A stretch of DNA of 64,000 bases, taken from positions 1 through 64,000 of the forward strand of contig NZ_BMZP01000005.1 in NCBI RefSeq assembly GCF_014652855.1. Direction: 5' to 3'. A program made the position numbers and the translations under genes. Shown here piece after piece: positions 9,390 through 17,970 of the stretch. Positions within the stretch are counted from its first letter, which is position 1. Each line of letters starts with the position of its first letter. The notes below the pieces were generated by a model. It was not told the DNA's origin. It worked only from the letters and a program-made list of their open reading frames with translations, and did not search any database. Source of the DNA: Novosphingobium pokkalii. Its GTDB lineage: Bacteria; Pseudomonadota; Alphaproteobacteria; Sphingomonadales; Sphingomonadaceae.

Positions 9390-10054
9390 CGCGGCAGCGG
9401 CAGGAAATCGCGGGGGGCCAGCGCCCGATCGGTGAAGCGCGCGCGGGCGATCGCGCCGTGGAAGTGGTTCACGCCGTTGCGGCGCATGGCCACGCTGGCG
9501 CTGCCTGGCCCCTGCGGGGTGAAGGCCACGCGCGCTTCGCCTTCCAGCACGCCGTTGACATAGCTGCGATACGTGGTGCCGTCGAAAGTCTGCGCCACGT
9601 GATACCAGCGGCCCAGCGGGTGCAGCCGGGCCGGATCGACCAGCACCTGGGCATAGCCTGGCCCTTTCACGAAAGTATCGAGATACCACGCGGCACCGAC
9701 CACGCGGATTTCGAACAGGATGCGCGTTTCCCCCGGCGGGCGGCCGGGTTGATCATCGCTCGCCAAGTGCAGCCAGCGCTGCTCGAACGCGCCGCCATCG
9801 GGGCGGAACAGCGCCTCGGCGGTGAATTGCGCCGCTCCGGCCAAGGGATGGCGCGGCAGGATCAGCGCATCCTGCACGCCATCGAACACCAGCGCTTTGC
9901 CCTCAGGGGTGCGCTGCACCTGCGGATGACCCAGCACTTGCGGGGCCATGTGGCCAATGTGCGCGAGATTGTCGAAGCGCCACAGGGTCTGCCGTGCTTC
10001 CACGCTGGCGGGCAGCAGGGCCAGCGCCAGAGCCAGGATGGCGCGCGCGATCAC
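9386..10054 (-). CDS. Small secreted LamG/concanavalin-A-like domain protein
   Basis: A 222-residue protein consisting of a signal peptide (IARAILALALALLPASVEA) and one LamG/ConA-like jelly roll (for example FTAEALFRPDGG, GRWYHVAQTFDGTTYRSYVNG, FHGAIARARFTDRAL). No catalytic residues of known lyase or hydrolase families are recognised, so a carbohydrate-binding role or an unknown activity are both possible. It starts with GTG overlapping the TGA of the upstream 1285-residue LamG protein (GTGA), which implies translational coupling and a joint function. It is the last gene of the hydratase-exuT-GH43-LamG operon. Confidence 0.75.
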   Translation of the reverse strand: MIARAILALALALLPASVEARQTLWRFDNLAHIGHMAPQVLGHPQVQRTPEGKALVFDGVQDALILPRHPLAGAAQFTAEALFRPDGGAFEQRWLHLASDDQPGRPPGETRILFEIRVVGAAWYLDTFVKGPGYAQVLVDPARLHPLGRWYHVAQTFDGTTYRSYVNGVLEGEARVAFTPQGPGSASVAMRRNGVNHFHGAIARARFTDRALAPRDFLPLPR

Positions 10055-13000
10055 GTGCCGCTCTCCAGCACGACCACATTGTTGCGCTGCGTCACTTCGG
10101 CCGCGTCGCTGACGATGCGCAGGCGCAGGCCCGGCCTGGCACCCTTGGGCAGCGGCAGCGTGACCGTGGCGGTGCTTGGTGTCAGGTCCATGGGCGCGGG
10201 CAAGGCCGGAACCGGCGCACTGGCCAGCACTTGGCCCTCGGCCGTCTCCAGGCGCAACACGGCAGCCGGCGCGGCCACGCTGCCCAGGCTGTGCACGCGC
10301 ACACGCAGAGTTGCGCCCTGGCGGGTGACGTCATCGCTCCCGATGCCCCAATCGGGGCGATGTTCGGGCTGCACGGCGGCGCGCTGGTTCAGGCGGAAGG
10401 TCATCACCGTGGTCTGCCCCGGCGCGAAGGCCACGGGAATGGAACCGCCCCGTTCCATTTCCACCGCGTGTGTCTGCACCGGGCCTTGTGCCGCGTCGCC
10501 ATCGTCGGGCGCCACGCCTTGCGTCATCGTCCAGGTGCCGGCCACCACGTTCCAGGTGCCCATCTGCGCCCGCTGTTCCTGCGCGGTGGTGTTGTGGGCG
10601 ATCACGGTAAAGCCTTCGGGCGTGGCGTCGCGCACCAGGATCGCCACCTTGAGCGCAGCTTCGGGATCGGCAAAGCGCCAGCTTACCGCGTTGCCCGGCC
10701 AGGTCTGGTTGCGTTTCAGGGCAATGCCGCCCAGCCGCTCGCGCTGGAGCAGTTCGTTGGGCGCCTCCACCCGGTCGGTCCACCAGTGGCCCTGTGTGTA
10801 CATGTACATGTGCTGCGCCTTGTCGGCGATGCCGGCGGCATTGAGCGCTTCCAGCCAGGCGCGGTTCCCGGTGCTGTTCCACGCCTCGAACCGGGCCACG
10901 TCGTTGCCGCCTTGCGCGGCCTTGAGCGTGGTGCCCTGCCACGCGGCACGCTGGTTCAACACGGTCAGAACGTTCTCGTTCAATTCGCCCAGCGCGCCGA
11001 ACTGCCCAGGCACCAGCCGGCCCAACACGGGCCGCAAGTACTTGTCATCGCCGGTAAAGCGCCAGGCCGCCCAGGCCGATTGCATCGGCAGGCTGGCCCC
11101 GCCGCCATCGCCTGCGCGCTCGGCATCGCTGTTCCAGCTTATGTCGTTGGGAAAGCGCCAGAGGCCATCTGCGCCCTGCTTGCCGTGGGCGAGCAGCCCA
11201 TCGACCATCCCGGTCACCAGATGGCGCGCGGTGGGATCGGCGTTGTAGAGCCCCAAGAGGATCGGGGTGTGCATGATCACCCAGCCATAGGGCTTCTGCC
11301 AGGCCCAGGGCTCGTCGCGATAGATCTTGCGCCCGCCATACCAGCTTGAGGAAATGTGCATGTGCCCGGCCGGGTTGGTGCGGATCAGCCCACCCAGCGC
11401 CTTGACCGTGGCCATCATCCGCTCCACCGCCCTGGGCTCGCCCCAGTTCAGGTAGAGCCGTTCGGCATCGGCATTGATGCCTTCCTCATAGACGTGCAAC
11501 TCGTCGCTGGTGATATAGCTCAAGCCATTGACGATCATGCCGTTCTTGTAGACCGCGTCCGACAGCGCGCGCAGCGAGGCGTTGATCTTGTCAGGGTCCA
11601 CCCCCATCAGCGCCAGCCCCGGCCATTGCTGCGTCAGGTCGGTATCGTCGGAAATGCCGCCGCCGAAATCGCCGTAGGGCACCTGGCGGTTGTCGATCCA
11701 CCAGTTGACGAACTGTCGCGCCAGCTTGAGGTCTTCCAACTGGCGGAACGCCCAGAGCGGCACGCCCTTGGGCGGCGTGGGCTGGACGAAAGGCGGCAAT
11801 TGCGCCTGGGAATAGCCGATATCGGCCCAATAGCGCCGCGCTTCCAGATTGTCCGGGTCCACCCGCAAGAGATCGGTGATATCGCCATGGAGCCGGCGAT
11901 AGAGCGCCTCGCGCTTGGACGCGGTGTGTTCCTCCACCAGGAACGCCCAGTTGTCCTTCACCTGGTTGAAGCGATCGGCGACATGCTCCTTGATTGCCTC
12001 GGCGCGGTCCTTGAACACCAGGCGCACGCCCATGCCGTCGAGCGAAGTGGCGCCGAAATCGGGCGCGGCCGAGGCCACGGTCAGATAGAGGCTGTCGCCG
12101 GTGAGTATGCGGTCGCGCAAGTCGAGCCAGAGCGTGCGCGCTTCGCCGGGGCGCACCGAGACCTGCACGTCGATCATGTCGCGCTGCGGCCAGATCGGGT
12201 CTTTCACCCGGATATCGAGCGGGATCAGCCCGCGCGCATCGGGCGTGGCGTGGATGGGCGGCAGATCGAGCGCCACGCCATCGAGGCCGTCATGGCTGTT
12301 TTCCCAGCCATAGTTCCACGCCCGCGCCAGCGGCCGCCCGGCCGGCGCATCGCCAAAGTTCGAGGGGATCAAGACATGCACCAGCGGCAGGTGCGCGCCC
12401 TGCTGGCGCACCACCGTGCCGCTGCCCGCCGCGCTGCCAGCGCCCACCGCGGCGCGCACGCCCTCGCTGGGCAGGGCCACCACCGTGGCCCGCTCTGCCA
12501 TGGGATAGCGGCCGGCGATGAAGGCATTGAGCGGGGCCAGCGCGCCCAGATCGGTCGGCGCGGCGCTGCGCACGGTATAGCGCAACTGGAACGTGCCATC
12601 GGGCACCACGCCGGGGTGGATGTCATAGGCCCAGATTTCCTGGATCGGCTGTTCCTGCATCACATTGGTGAAGCGCAGCACGCCGCCGGTGAGCGGCCCG
12701 GTTTGCGTCACCGAGCGCACCACGCCCTGCGGCCGCTGCGCCAGCTTGCGCCAGCCAGCCTGGCCATCAGCTGACCATTCCAGTGCGCCATAGGCCGCAC
12801 CGCGGATTTCCACGCGGTTGAACGCAGTGCCGGGCGGCACGGTCAGGCTATAGGCCTTGCCCCCTTCGACATAGACGTTCCAGTCGGGCAGCTCGAAATA
12901 GTCGTCGCGGCCCGGCAGGCGGGAGCGGTTGTAGACGCCGGGCCAGGTGGTTTCGGCAATGCCGTCCACCCCTTTCCACATCCATTCCTTGAGGTCTTTC

Positions 13001-13908
13001 GCGTCGGCGAATTCCACCTTGCGCACGGTGGTGACCGGATCGGCCAGCACCGGCGGGCTCTGGCTGTCCCAGCCAAAGCGGTGCAGCCAGGCGGCGCGAT
13101 CGGGCGCTTCGGGCGCCGGAGCAGCGGGATCGTGCCGCGCGGCGAGCGCCGCCACCCCCGCGCCATCGAGCATGTGATCGTAGACGCGGATATCGTCGAG
13201 ATCGGAGCCGCGCATGAAGTTGTAGCGGCTCTGCACCTGGTGCGGCGCCATCACCCGCCCGGCCAGGCCGAACTGATCCAGCCCCATGTCGAGATCGGCC
13301 GCCTGCGCCTTGCGCGCCACTTCGCGCCCGTCCCAGAACAGGGTGACGCCGCGCGCCTCGTCCCAGGCGAAAGCCAGGTGGTGCCAGGCTTCGGGCGCGG
13401 GCGGCGTCGGGATGGCCCAGCTCACCCGCACGCGCGACAGGTTGGCGTCGGTGACGAAAGCGTCGAAGCCGTGGCCGTTCCAGTCGATGCGCAGGAACGC
13501 CATGTCCCAACTGGAATGATCGGCCGCCCCGGCGCGGAAAATCACGAAGGGCGCCTCGCCCACCGGGGTGTGGCTGCGCCAGAAGAACGAGACCGTGCCG
13601 CGCTGGGCATAGATGTTGCCCGGCGCATTCCACGCCACATAGCCGCCATCGCCCCAGCGCCCGGCCCCGCCCACGGCGCCATCGGGCACGGTCGCCGCGT
13701 CGCTCTGGAAATTGGGCACGGCATCGCCGCCCGCCGTGGTGGCGGTGAAATCGGTGTCCATCGGCGCGTGGAACAGCAGGCCATCGGCGGGGGTGGCGCG
13801 CGCTGTGGGAGCACGGGCTGCCGAAGCAGCGAGAACCAGCGCAAGCAGCGAAGCGCCACGCAGGAGCGGATGGGGCACGGCAATTCTCCCAGACAGATTT
13901 CTATTCAT
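10051..13908 (-). CDS. Large secreted LamG protein with helical-barrel-like core; candidate unclassified CAZyme
   Basis: A 1285-residue protein with a signal peptide (GASLLALVLAASAARA). Residues about 45-245 form a LamG-like jelly roll (VSFFWRSHTPVG, WHHLAFAWDEARGVTLFWDG). About 260-420 looks like a discoidin-like beta-sandwich. About 600-1110 is rich in Trp, Tyr and His and resembles the alpha/alpha toroids of GH88/GH105-type enzymes (FVNWWIDNRQVPYGDFGGG, SDELHVYEEGINADAERLYLNWG, AQHMYMYTQGHWW). A beta-rich tail follows. I cannot assign a glycoside hydrolase or lyase family. The position behind GH43 and ExuT under the uronate operator suggests action on an uronate-containing polymer. ATG 13908 is preferred to the GTG at 13920, which lies inside a palindromic repeat. 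Confidence 0.7.
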   Translation of the reverse strand: MNRNLSGRIAVPHPLLRGASLLALVLAASAARAPTARATPADGLLFHAPMDTDFTATTAGGDAVPNFQSDAATVPDGAVGGAGRWGDGGYVAWNAPGNIYAQRGTVSFFWRSHTPVGEAPFVIFRAGAADHSSWDMAFLRIDWNGHGFDAFVTDANLSRVRVSWAIPTPPAPEAWHHLAFAWDEARGVTLFWDGREVARKAQAADLDMGLDQFGLAGRVMAPHQVQSRYNFMRGSDLDDIRVYDHMLDGAGVAALAARHDPAAPAPEAPDRAAWLHRFGWDSQSPPVLADPVTTVRKVEFADAKDLKEWMWKGVDGIAETTWPGVYNRSRLPGRDDYFELPDWNVYVEGGKAYSLTVPPGTAFNRVEIRGAAYGALEWSADGQAGWRKLAQRPQGVVRSVTQTGPLTGGVLRFTNVMQEQPIQEIWAYDIHPGVVPDGTFQLRYTVRSAAPTDLGALAPLNAFIAGRYPMAERATVVALPSEGVRAAVGAGSAAGSGTVVRQQGAHLPLVHVLIPSNFGDAPAGRPLARAWNYGWENSHDGLDGVALDLPPIHATPDARGLIPLDIRVKDPIWPQRDMIDVQVSVRPGEARTLWLDLRDRILTGDSLYLTVASAAPDFGATSLDGMGVRLVFKDRAEAIKEHVADRFNQVKDNWAFLVEEHTASKREALYRRLHGDITDLLRVDPDNLEARRYWADIGYSQAQLPPFVQPTPPKGVPLWAFRQLEDLKLARQFVNWWIDNRQVPYGDFGGGISDDTDLTQQWPGLALMGVDPDKINASLRALSDAVYKNGMIVNGLSYITSDELHVYEEGINADAERLYLNWGEPRAVERMMATVKALGGLIRTNPAGHMHISSSWYGGRKIYRDEPWAWQKPYGWVIMHTPILLGLYNADPTARHLVTGMVDGLLAHGKQGADGLWRFPNDISWNSDAERAGDGGGASLPMQSAWAAWRFTGDDKYLRPVLGRLVPGQFGALGELNENVLTVLNQRAAWQGTTLKAAQGGNDVARFEAWNSTGNRAWLEALNAAGIADKAQHMYMYTQGHWWTDRVEAPNELLQRERLGGIALKRNQTWPGNAVSWRFADPEAALKVAILVRDATPEGFTVIAHNTTAQEQRAQMGTWNVVAGTWTMTQGVAPDDGDAAQGPVQTHAVEMERGGSIPVAFAPGQTTVMTFRLNQRAAVQPEHRPDWGIGSDDVTRQGATLRVRVHSLGSVAAPAAVLRLETAEGQVLASAPVPALPAPMDLTPSTATVTLPLPKGARPGLRLRIVSDAAEVTQRNNVVVLESGT

Positions 13909-13915
13909 TTTCACC

Positions 13916-13988
13916 GTCACCCCGGACTTGATCCGGGGTCCTCCGCCACCGAGGGCATCAAGTGCCCCCGGATCAAGTCCGGGGTGAC
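13916..13988. repeat. REP-like palindrome pair
   Basis: Two 23-nt arms, 13916-13938 and 13966-13988, are perfect reverse complements separated by 27 nt. Each arm is itself a hairpin, CCCCGGA-cttga-TCCGGGG in the left arm. This is the form of a REP/BIME unit. It fills most of the 107-bp gap between the GH43 gene and the large LamG gene. It may attenuate transcription inside the operon or protect the mRNA end; this role is inferred. Confidence 0.85.
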
Positions 13989-14015
13989 GAAGGCAATTGG
14001 CGTCCTTTGCGGACT

Positions 14016-15599
14016 CTAATCCAGCGCACGAAAACGGAAATCGCGAAAGCGGGCTTCCCCTTTGCCCGCCGCATAGAGACCGGGGCGCAGCATCAGGAAG
14101 CCACCGCGCACGTTGTGGTGATAGCCCGAAACCTCCATGCCCCGGTCAAAGCGCTGCCAAGTGCGGCCGTCATCGCCGCTGGTGAAGAACGACACGATAT
14201 GCCGATCGTTGCGCACCCGCAGGCGCATACGGGCGCCATGGGGATTGGCCGGGCGTCCCCGCTCCATGCCATATTGGTGGGTGACGAACCGCGCGGTGTC
14301 GAACCCCAGCCCGCAATAGAGCGCTTGGTCATAGAACAGCAGCAGCCCGGCGGTGGTCTCGGGATCGATCTCGATCGTGCATTCAAACTGATAGGCCTGG
14401 TCCCCGGCAATCAGCAGAAGGGGGGAGGAATTGGCCGGTGCCGTGCCGCGCGCGGCCAGATGCAGGCAGTGATCGGCGACGCGCGCACGGCTTGCCTCGT
14501 CCGCGCCGGGCTTGAAGAAATTCCAGCGACGGCCCAGTTCCAGCGTCGCGAAATCGTCGGACAGGGGCAAGCCATGCGGGCCGGACTTGCGCCCGCCATG
14601 CGGCGCCGGCAGCGGCGCGGACAAGTCCCCGCCGCGCATGCGGAACCAGCCATCGGCGGTCCATTCCACCGGATCGAGCAGAGTCTGGCGCCCCAGCGTC
14701 CAGTAATCGCGCTCATAGCCGTGATAGACCGACCACCAGTCCCCGCCCGGTCCCTGGACCAGCGTGGCGTGCCCGCGCGACCACCAGGCTTCCTCGCGGC
14801 TGCGCGTGCGCACGATCGGGTTGTGCGGGCAGTTTTCCCACGGCCCGTGGATCGAGCGGGAGCGCGCGGCGATGACCATGTGCCCGGTGGGTGGGCCGGC
14901 CGTGCCGCCCACCGCCGTGATCAGATAGAACCAGCCGCCATGGACAACGATCTTGGGGCCTTCGGGCGAAAACCCTTCCACGTCCCAATCGGGCGGATAG
15001 TGCCAGGGATCATAGACATGCTGCACCGCGCCCACGGTCGACAGGCCATCATCGGCCAGGCGCACGCGGTCTCCGCCCGACAGGAACAACCAGCGCGAGC
15101 CATCCTCGCCCACGGCATGGCCGGGATCGATGTGATCGGGCAAGTGCAGGTCGATCGGCGCGCTCCACGGCCCCGCGATGTGATCGGCCCAGATCACATA
15201 GTTGGCGTTGGGGCTGCTCTTGGCGGGGAAGTAGATGAAATAGCGGCCCTGGTGGCGGCACAGGTCCGGCGCCCAGACCGATCCGACGTTCTGCGTCAGC
15301 GCGGCGGTGATCGGCTGCCAGTTGAGCAGGTCTTGCGAATGCCAGATGACCAGGCCGGGATAGGAATCGAACGTGGAAAAGGTCATGTAGTAATCATCGC
15401 CGTCCTTCAGGATCGAAGGATCGGGATGATCGCCAGCCATGATCGGATTGCGATAGCGACCATTGCCAAGGTCTGCGAGGCGCTGGTTGTCGAACCCGCG
15501 TGGATCGGGCGCGGTGCGGGCTGCCGGCGCAGGCACGCCCGCCATCCCGGCGAGGCCAACCGCACCCGCCAGCGCGCCCCGCCGATCGACCCCGGCCAT
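14016..15599 (-). CDS. GH43-type beta-xylosidase/arabinofuranosidase-like enzyme, Tat-type leader
   Basis: A 527-residue protein with an arginine-rich leader (GVDRRGALAGAVGLAGMAG). The family 43 propeller is clear: NPIMAGDHPDPSILK (catalytic Asp in HPDPS), SVWAPDLCRHQGRYFIYF, EGFSPEGPKI (Glu), and RGHATLVQGPGGDWWSVYHGYE. Residues from about 350 form the C-terminal beta-sandwich usual in xylosidase-type GH43 enzymes (DFATLELGRRWNFF). It probably removes xylose or arabinose from oligosaccharides; the linkage is not readable. The start lies 2 bp after the stop of the ExuT-like transporter gene, so the two are co-transcribed. Confidence 0.88.
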   Translation of the reverse strand: MAGVDRRGALAGAVGLAGMAGVPAPAARTAPDPRGFDNQRLADLGNGRYRNPIMAGDHPDPSILKDGDDYYMTFSTFDSYPGLVIWHSQDLLNWQPITAALTQNVGSVWAPDLCRHQGRYFIYFPAKSSPNANYVIWADHIAGPWSAPIDLHLPDHIDPGHAVGEDGSRWLFLSGGDRVRLADDGLSTVGAVQHVYDPWHYPPDWDVEGFSPEGPKIVVHGGWFYLITAVGGTAGPPTGHMVIAARSRSIHGPWENCPHNPIVRTRSREEAWWSRGHATLVQGPGGDWWSVYHGYERDYWTLGRQTLLDPVEWTADGWFRMRGGDLSAPLPAPHGGRKSGPHGLPLSDDFATLELGRRWNFFKPGADEASRARVADHCLHLAARGTAPANSSPLLLIAGDQAYQFECTIEIDPETTAGLLLFYDQALYCGLGFDTARFVTHQYGMERGRPANPHGARMRLRVRNDRHIVSFFTSGDDGRTWQRFDRGMEVSGYHHNVRGGFLMLRPGLYAAGKGEARFRDFRFRALD

Positions 15600-15601
15600 G
15601 G

Positions 15602-16903
15602 TCAGGCCTCGATCCGCACCGGCGCCAGGCGCGGGCTGAGCGTGTGGACCACGGCGAGCGCCACCAGATAGGCGCTGGCGCAGATCGCGAAGAGCACTTC
15701 ATAGCTGTGCGTGGCATCGAGGATGTAACCGGCAAACAGCGCCATGCCCATGCCGCCAAAAGCGCCCACCGTGCCGCCAATGCCCACCACCGAGCCGACC
15801 GCGCCGCGCGGGAACACGTCGGAAGGCAGGGTGTAGAGATTGGCGGAAAACGCCTGATGCGCGGCCGTGGCCAGGCCGATGATCAGGACCGCCCACCACA
15901 TGCTGTCCACCCCCTGCACGAACCAGATCGGCAGCACGCAGACCGCGCAGATCAGCATGGTGATCTTGCGCGCGGCATTGGGCGTGCGCCCGGCCTTGAT
16001 CAGGCGCGAGGACAGCCAGCCGCCGGTAATGCTGCCCAGGTCCGAAATCAGGTAGATCGCGGCGAGCGGCAGGCCAAAGCTCTTGAGATCGAGATTGTAG
16101 CGCGTGAACAGATAGCCCGGCAGCCAGAACAGGAAGAACCACCAGATCGGGTCGATCAGGAACTTGCCAAGGGCATAGGCCCAGGTTTCCTTGACCGTGA
16201 GCAGCCGCGCCCAGCCGATCGGGGTGACCGGATCGGCCGGATCCTGGCGGATCCAGGCCAGTTCCGCCGGGCTCACCCGGCCGTGCTGTTCCGGGTGACG
16301 ATAGAGCAGCCACCAGGCCAGCACCCACAGGATGCCGAACAGGCCGGTGACGAAAAAGGCCATGCGCCAATCGAACCACAGCACCAGCAAGGGCACCAGG
16401 AGCGGGGTGATGATCGCGCCGACATTGGCCCCGGCATTGAACACGCCAATGGCAAAGGCCCGCTCGCGCTGGGGGAACCAGTCGGTCACGGCGCGGATGC
16501 CGGCGGGGAAATTGCCGCTTTCGCCAATGCCCAGCCCGAACCGGGCCAAGGCAAACGAGACGAGGCCGGTGGCAAAGCCATGAGCGATGTGGCTGACCGT
16601 CCAGATGACGATGGCAATGGTATAGCCCAGTCGGGCACCCAGCGCATCGACCACTTTGCCGAACGAGAGGTAGCCAATAGCATAGGCCACCTGGAACCAG
16701 AACACGATGGCGGCGAAATCGGTTTCCGACCAATGGAAATCGGCAGCCAGCGTGGGCTTGAGCACGCCGATCATCTGCCGGTCGATATAGTTGATCGCGG
16801 TGGCGGCAAACAGCAGCGCCACCACGATCCAGCGCGTGCGGCCCGATTTGGCCGTGGCAGGAGAGCCAGGCGTGAACCGATCCTGCTCGATCTGCGCTTC
16901 CAT
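15602..16903 (-). CDS. exuT: MFS hexuronate transporter (ExuT-like)
   Basis: A 433-residue inner-membrane protein of the major facilitator superfamily, anion:cation symporter branch. The first helix (TRWIVVALLFAATAINYIDRQMIG) and RFGLGIGESGNFPAGIRAVTDWFP are typical of ExuT/GudP/GarP-type hexuronate or aldarate transporters. About twelve membrane segments are visible. It should import glucuronate, galacturonate or unsaturated/oligomeric uronates after outer-membrane uptake. It lies between the hydratase gene (63 bp upstream) and GH43 (2 bp downstream), probably in the operon controlled by the operator at 17801. Confidence 0.88.
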   Translation of the reverse strand: MEAQIEQDRFTPGSPATAKSGRTRWIVVALLFAATAINYIDRQMIGVLKPTLAADFHWSETDFAAIVFWFQVAYAIGYLSFGKVVDALGARLGYTIAIVIWTVSHIAHGFATGLVSFALARFGLGIGESGNFPAGIRAVTDWFPQRERAFAIGVFNAGANVGAIITPLLVPLLVLWFDWRMAFFVTGLFGILWVLAWWLLYRHPEQHGRVSPAELAWIRQDPADPVTPIGWARLLTVKETWAYALGKFLIDPIWWFFLFWLPGYLFTRYNLDLKSFGLPLAAIYLISDLGSITGGWLSSRLIKAGRTPNAARKITMLICAVCVLPIWFVQGVDSMWWAVLIIGLATAAHQAFSANLYTLPSDVFPRGAVGSVVGIGGTVGAFGGMGMALFAGYILDATHSYEVLFAICASAYLVALAVVHTLSPRLAPVRIEA

Positions 16904-16966
16904 TGCTTCAACTCCCGAAATCGGCGGGCTTGTTACCCTGCCGGCTTGATCCTCGCCCGCCCGACC

Positions 16967-17761
16967 TCAGGCGGCGATAATGGTGCAGTCCACGCCGTCG
17001 TGGCCAGCGAAAGTGGCGCGCACCTGTTGTCCCGGCGTGACCGGATGAACCCCGGTCACCGCGCCGGTCGAAACCCACAGCCCGCCAGCGGCATCAATGC
17101 CGCGTGCCGCCAGGTTGCCCAGCAGGAACCGCACCGCGCCCAGCGGGCCATCGAGCATGGTGGCCGTGGTGGCCGCGCCAACGACCGCGCCATCGATCGC
17201 CACGGTCACGGCGATAGAGGCAAAATCAACGCTTTGCCACCCAGCCAGCGGCGCGCCGACGACCAGGCCATAATTGTTGCCATAGTCCGAAACGGTGACC
17301 GGCGGGCCATCGTCGTTGATGCCCGGATAGGGCGAGCTGGCAATCTCGATGCCGATGTGGACGGCATCGAGCAGGGCCAGCGTCGCGGCATCGTCAACCG
17401 GCACGGCCCCGGCCCAACCGGGGGCCACATGCAGCAGGAATTCCGCTTCGGCCGCAGCAAAGCCTTGCGCGAAGACCGGCATGGCCGGCACCTGGCCCGC
17501 GCCGGGCATCACCACGCTATCGGCAAAGATCGGCCCGGCCAGGCGATTGCTGGCCAGCCGCGCATCGTCGGGCGGATTGATGCGGCCCACTTTCCACCCG
17601 ACCACCTGCCGGCCATCGAGGGCCAGCGCGGCATCCTGGATGGCATAGGCCCCGGCCAGATCGGCCGGCGCTGCTCCGGGATAGGTGGCCAGTGGGCGCC
17701 TCTCGCGCCGCGCTGCCACAAATGCTTCGGCCACGGCCTTTGCCTCTTGCGTCAAATCCAT
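16967..17761 (-). CDS. Fumarylacetoacetate-hydrolase-fold 2-keto-4-pentenoate hydratase-like protein
   Basis: A 264-residue protein of the MhpD/HpaH branch of the FAH superfamily. Features are AYAIQDAALALDGRQVVGWKVG near 50-70, FAAAEAEFLLHV near 110 (metal-binding Glu pair), VHIGIEIASSPYP near 140, DYGNNYGLVVG near 165 and a C-terminal STGAVTGVHPVTPGQQV. Relatives hydrate or dehydrate 2-keto acids in meta-cleavage pathways. No aromatic pathway is nearby; the gene is first in the uronate-transporter operon with the shared LacI operator 40 bp upstream. A role on a 2-keto-3-deoxy sugar acid is therefore plausible but unproven. The ATG was chosen because the upstream in-frame GTG extends to within 7 bp of the operator. 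Confidence 0.78.
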   Translation of the reverse strand: MDLTQEAKAVAEAFVAARRERRPLATYPGAAPADLAGAYAIQDAALALDGRQVVGWKVGRINPPDDARLASNRLAGPIFADSVVMPGAGQVPAMPVFAQGFAAAEAEFLLHVAPGWAGAVPVDDAATLALLDAVHIGIEIASSPYPGINDDGPPVTVSDYGNNYGLVVGAPLAGWQSVDFASIAVTVAIDGAVVGAATTATMLDGPLGAVRFLLGNLAARGIDAAGGLWVSTGAVTGVHPVTPGQQVRATFAGHDGVDCTIIAA

Positions 17762-17800
17762 CCCAACCCATCCCGGGCGGATCGGGCGGCACACGGATGG

Positions 17801-17812
17801 AAACCGGTGTCA
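17801..17812. promoter_or_regulatory. LacI-type operator, site a (hydratase/exuT operon)
   Basis: AAACCGGTGTCA is the reverse complement of the operator TGACACCGGTTt found in front of kduI and the TonB receptor. It lies 40 bp upstream of the hydratase start. On the plus strand it is followed by CCCGATACTAC, like CCCGATACCAC after the kduI site, so it might also mark a promoter towards lacI. Confidence 0.65.
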
Positions 17813-17886
17813 AATCCCGATACTACGCCATTGAACCTGGCCCCCTGCGCCCCGCCTTTGATGGGGCAGCCTGCGTGTCGCAGCAA

Positions 17887-17900
17887 GGTAACCGGTGTCA
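17887..17900. promoter_or_regulatory. LacI-type operator, site b (lacI autoregulation)
   Basis: GGTAACCGGTGTCA is the exact reverse complement of the sites at 19033 and 23512. It lies 70 bp upstream of the LacI gene at 17971 and suggests autoregulation. Confidence 0.75.
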
Positions 17901-17901
17901 T

Positions 17902-17937
17902 CTTGCCTTTTCCGATTGGTGAAGGCAAGTCGGAAAA
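17902..17937 (+). promoter_or_regulatory. Pseudoknot-like structure in the lacI leader
   Basis: Stem 1 pairs CTTGCCTT (17902-17909) with AAGGCAAG (17922-17929). The loop segment TTCCGA (17910-17915) pairs with TCGGAA (17930-17935) directly after stem 1. The pairings are interleaved, as in an H-type pseudoknot or two mutually exclusive hairpins. It starts one base after the operator and ends 33 nt before the lacI start. Function is unknown; it may be chance. Confidence 0.45.
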
Positions 17938-17970
17938 AATAGCGCACGACGAGAAGCGAGAACATCCCCC

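Noticed and set aside
6408..9689. 1093-codon open frame antisense to the GH2 gene
   Set aside because: It mirrors the GH2 codons in a GC-rich gene, is rich in Ala, His, Arg and Gly, and has no recognisable domain; GH2 on the other strand is certain.
13909..13920. GTG start of the large LamG gene inside the REP palindrome
   Set aside because: The ATG at 13908 gives a good signal peptide and leaves the palindrome intact outside the gene.
16904..16966. Possible promoter between the hydratase and exuT genes
   Set aside because: The 63-bp gap shows no convincing -35/-10 pair or dyad; co-transcription is simpler.
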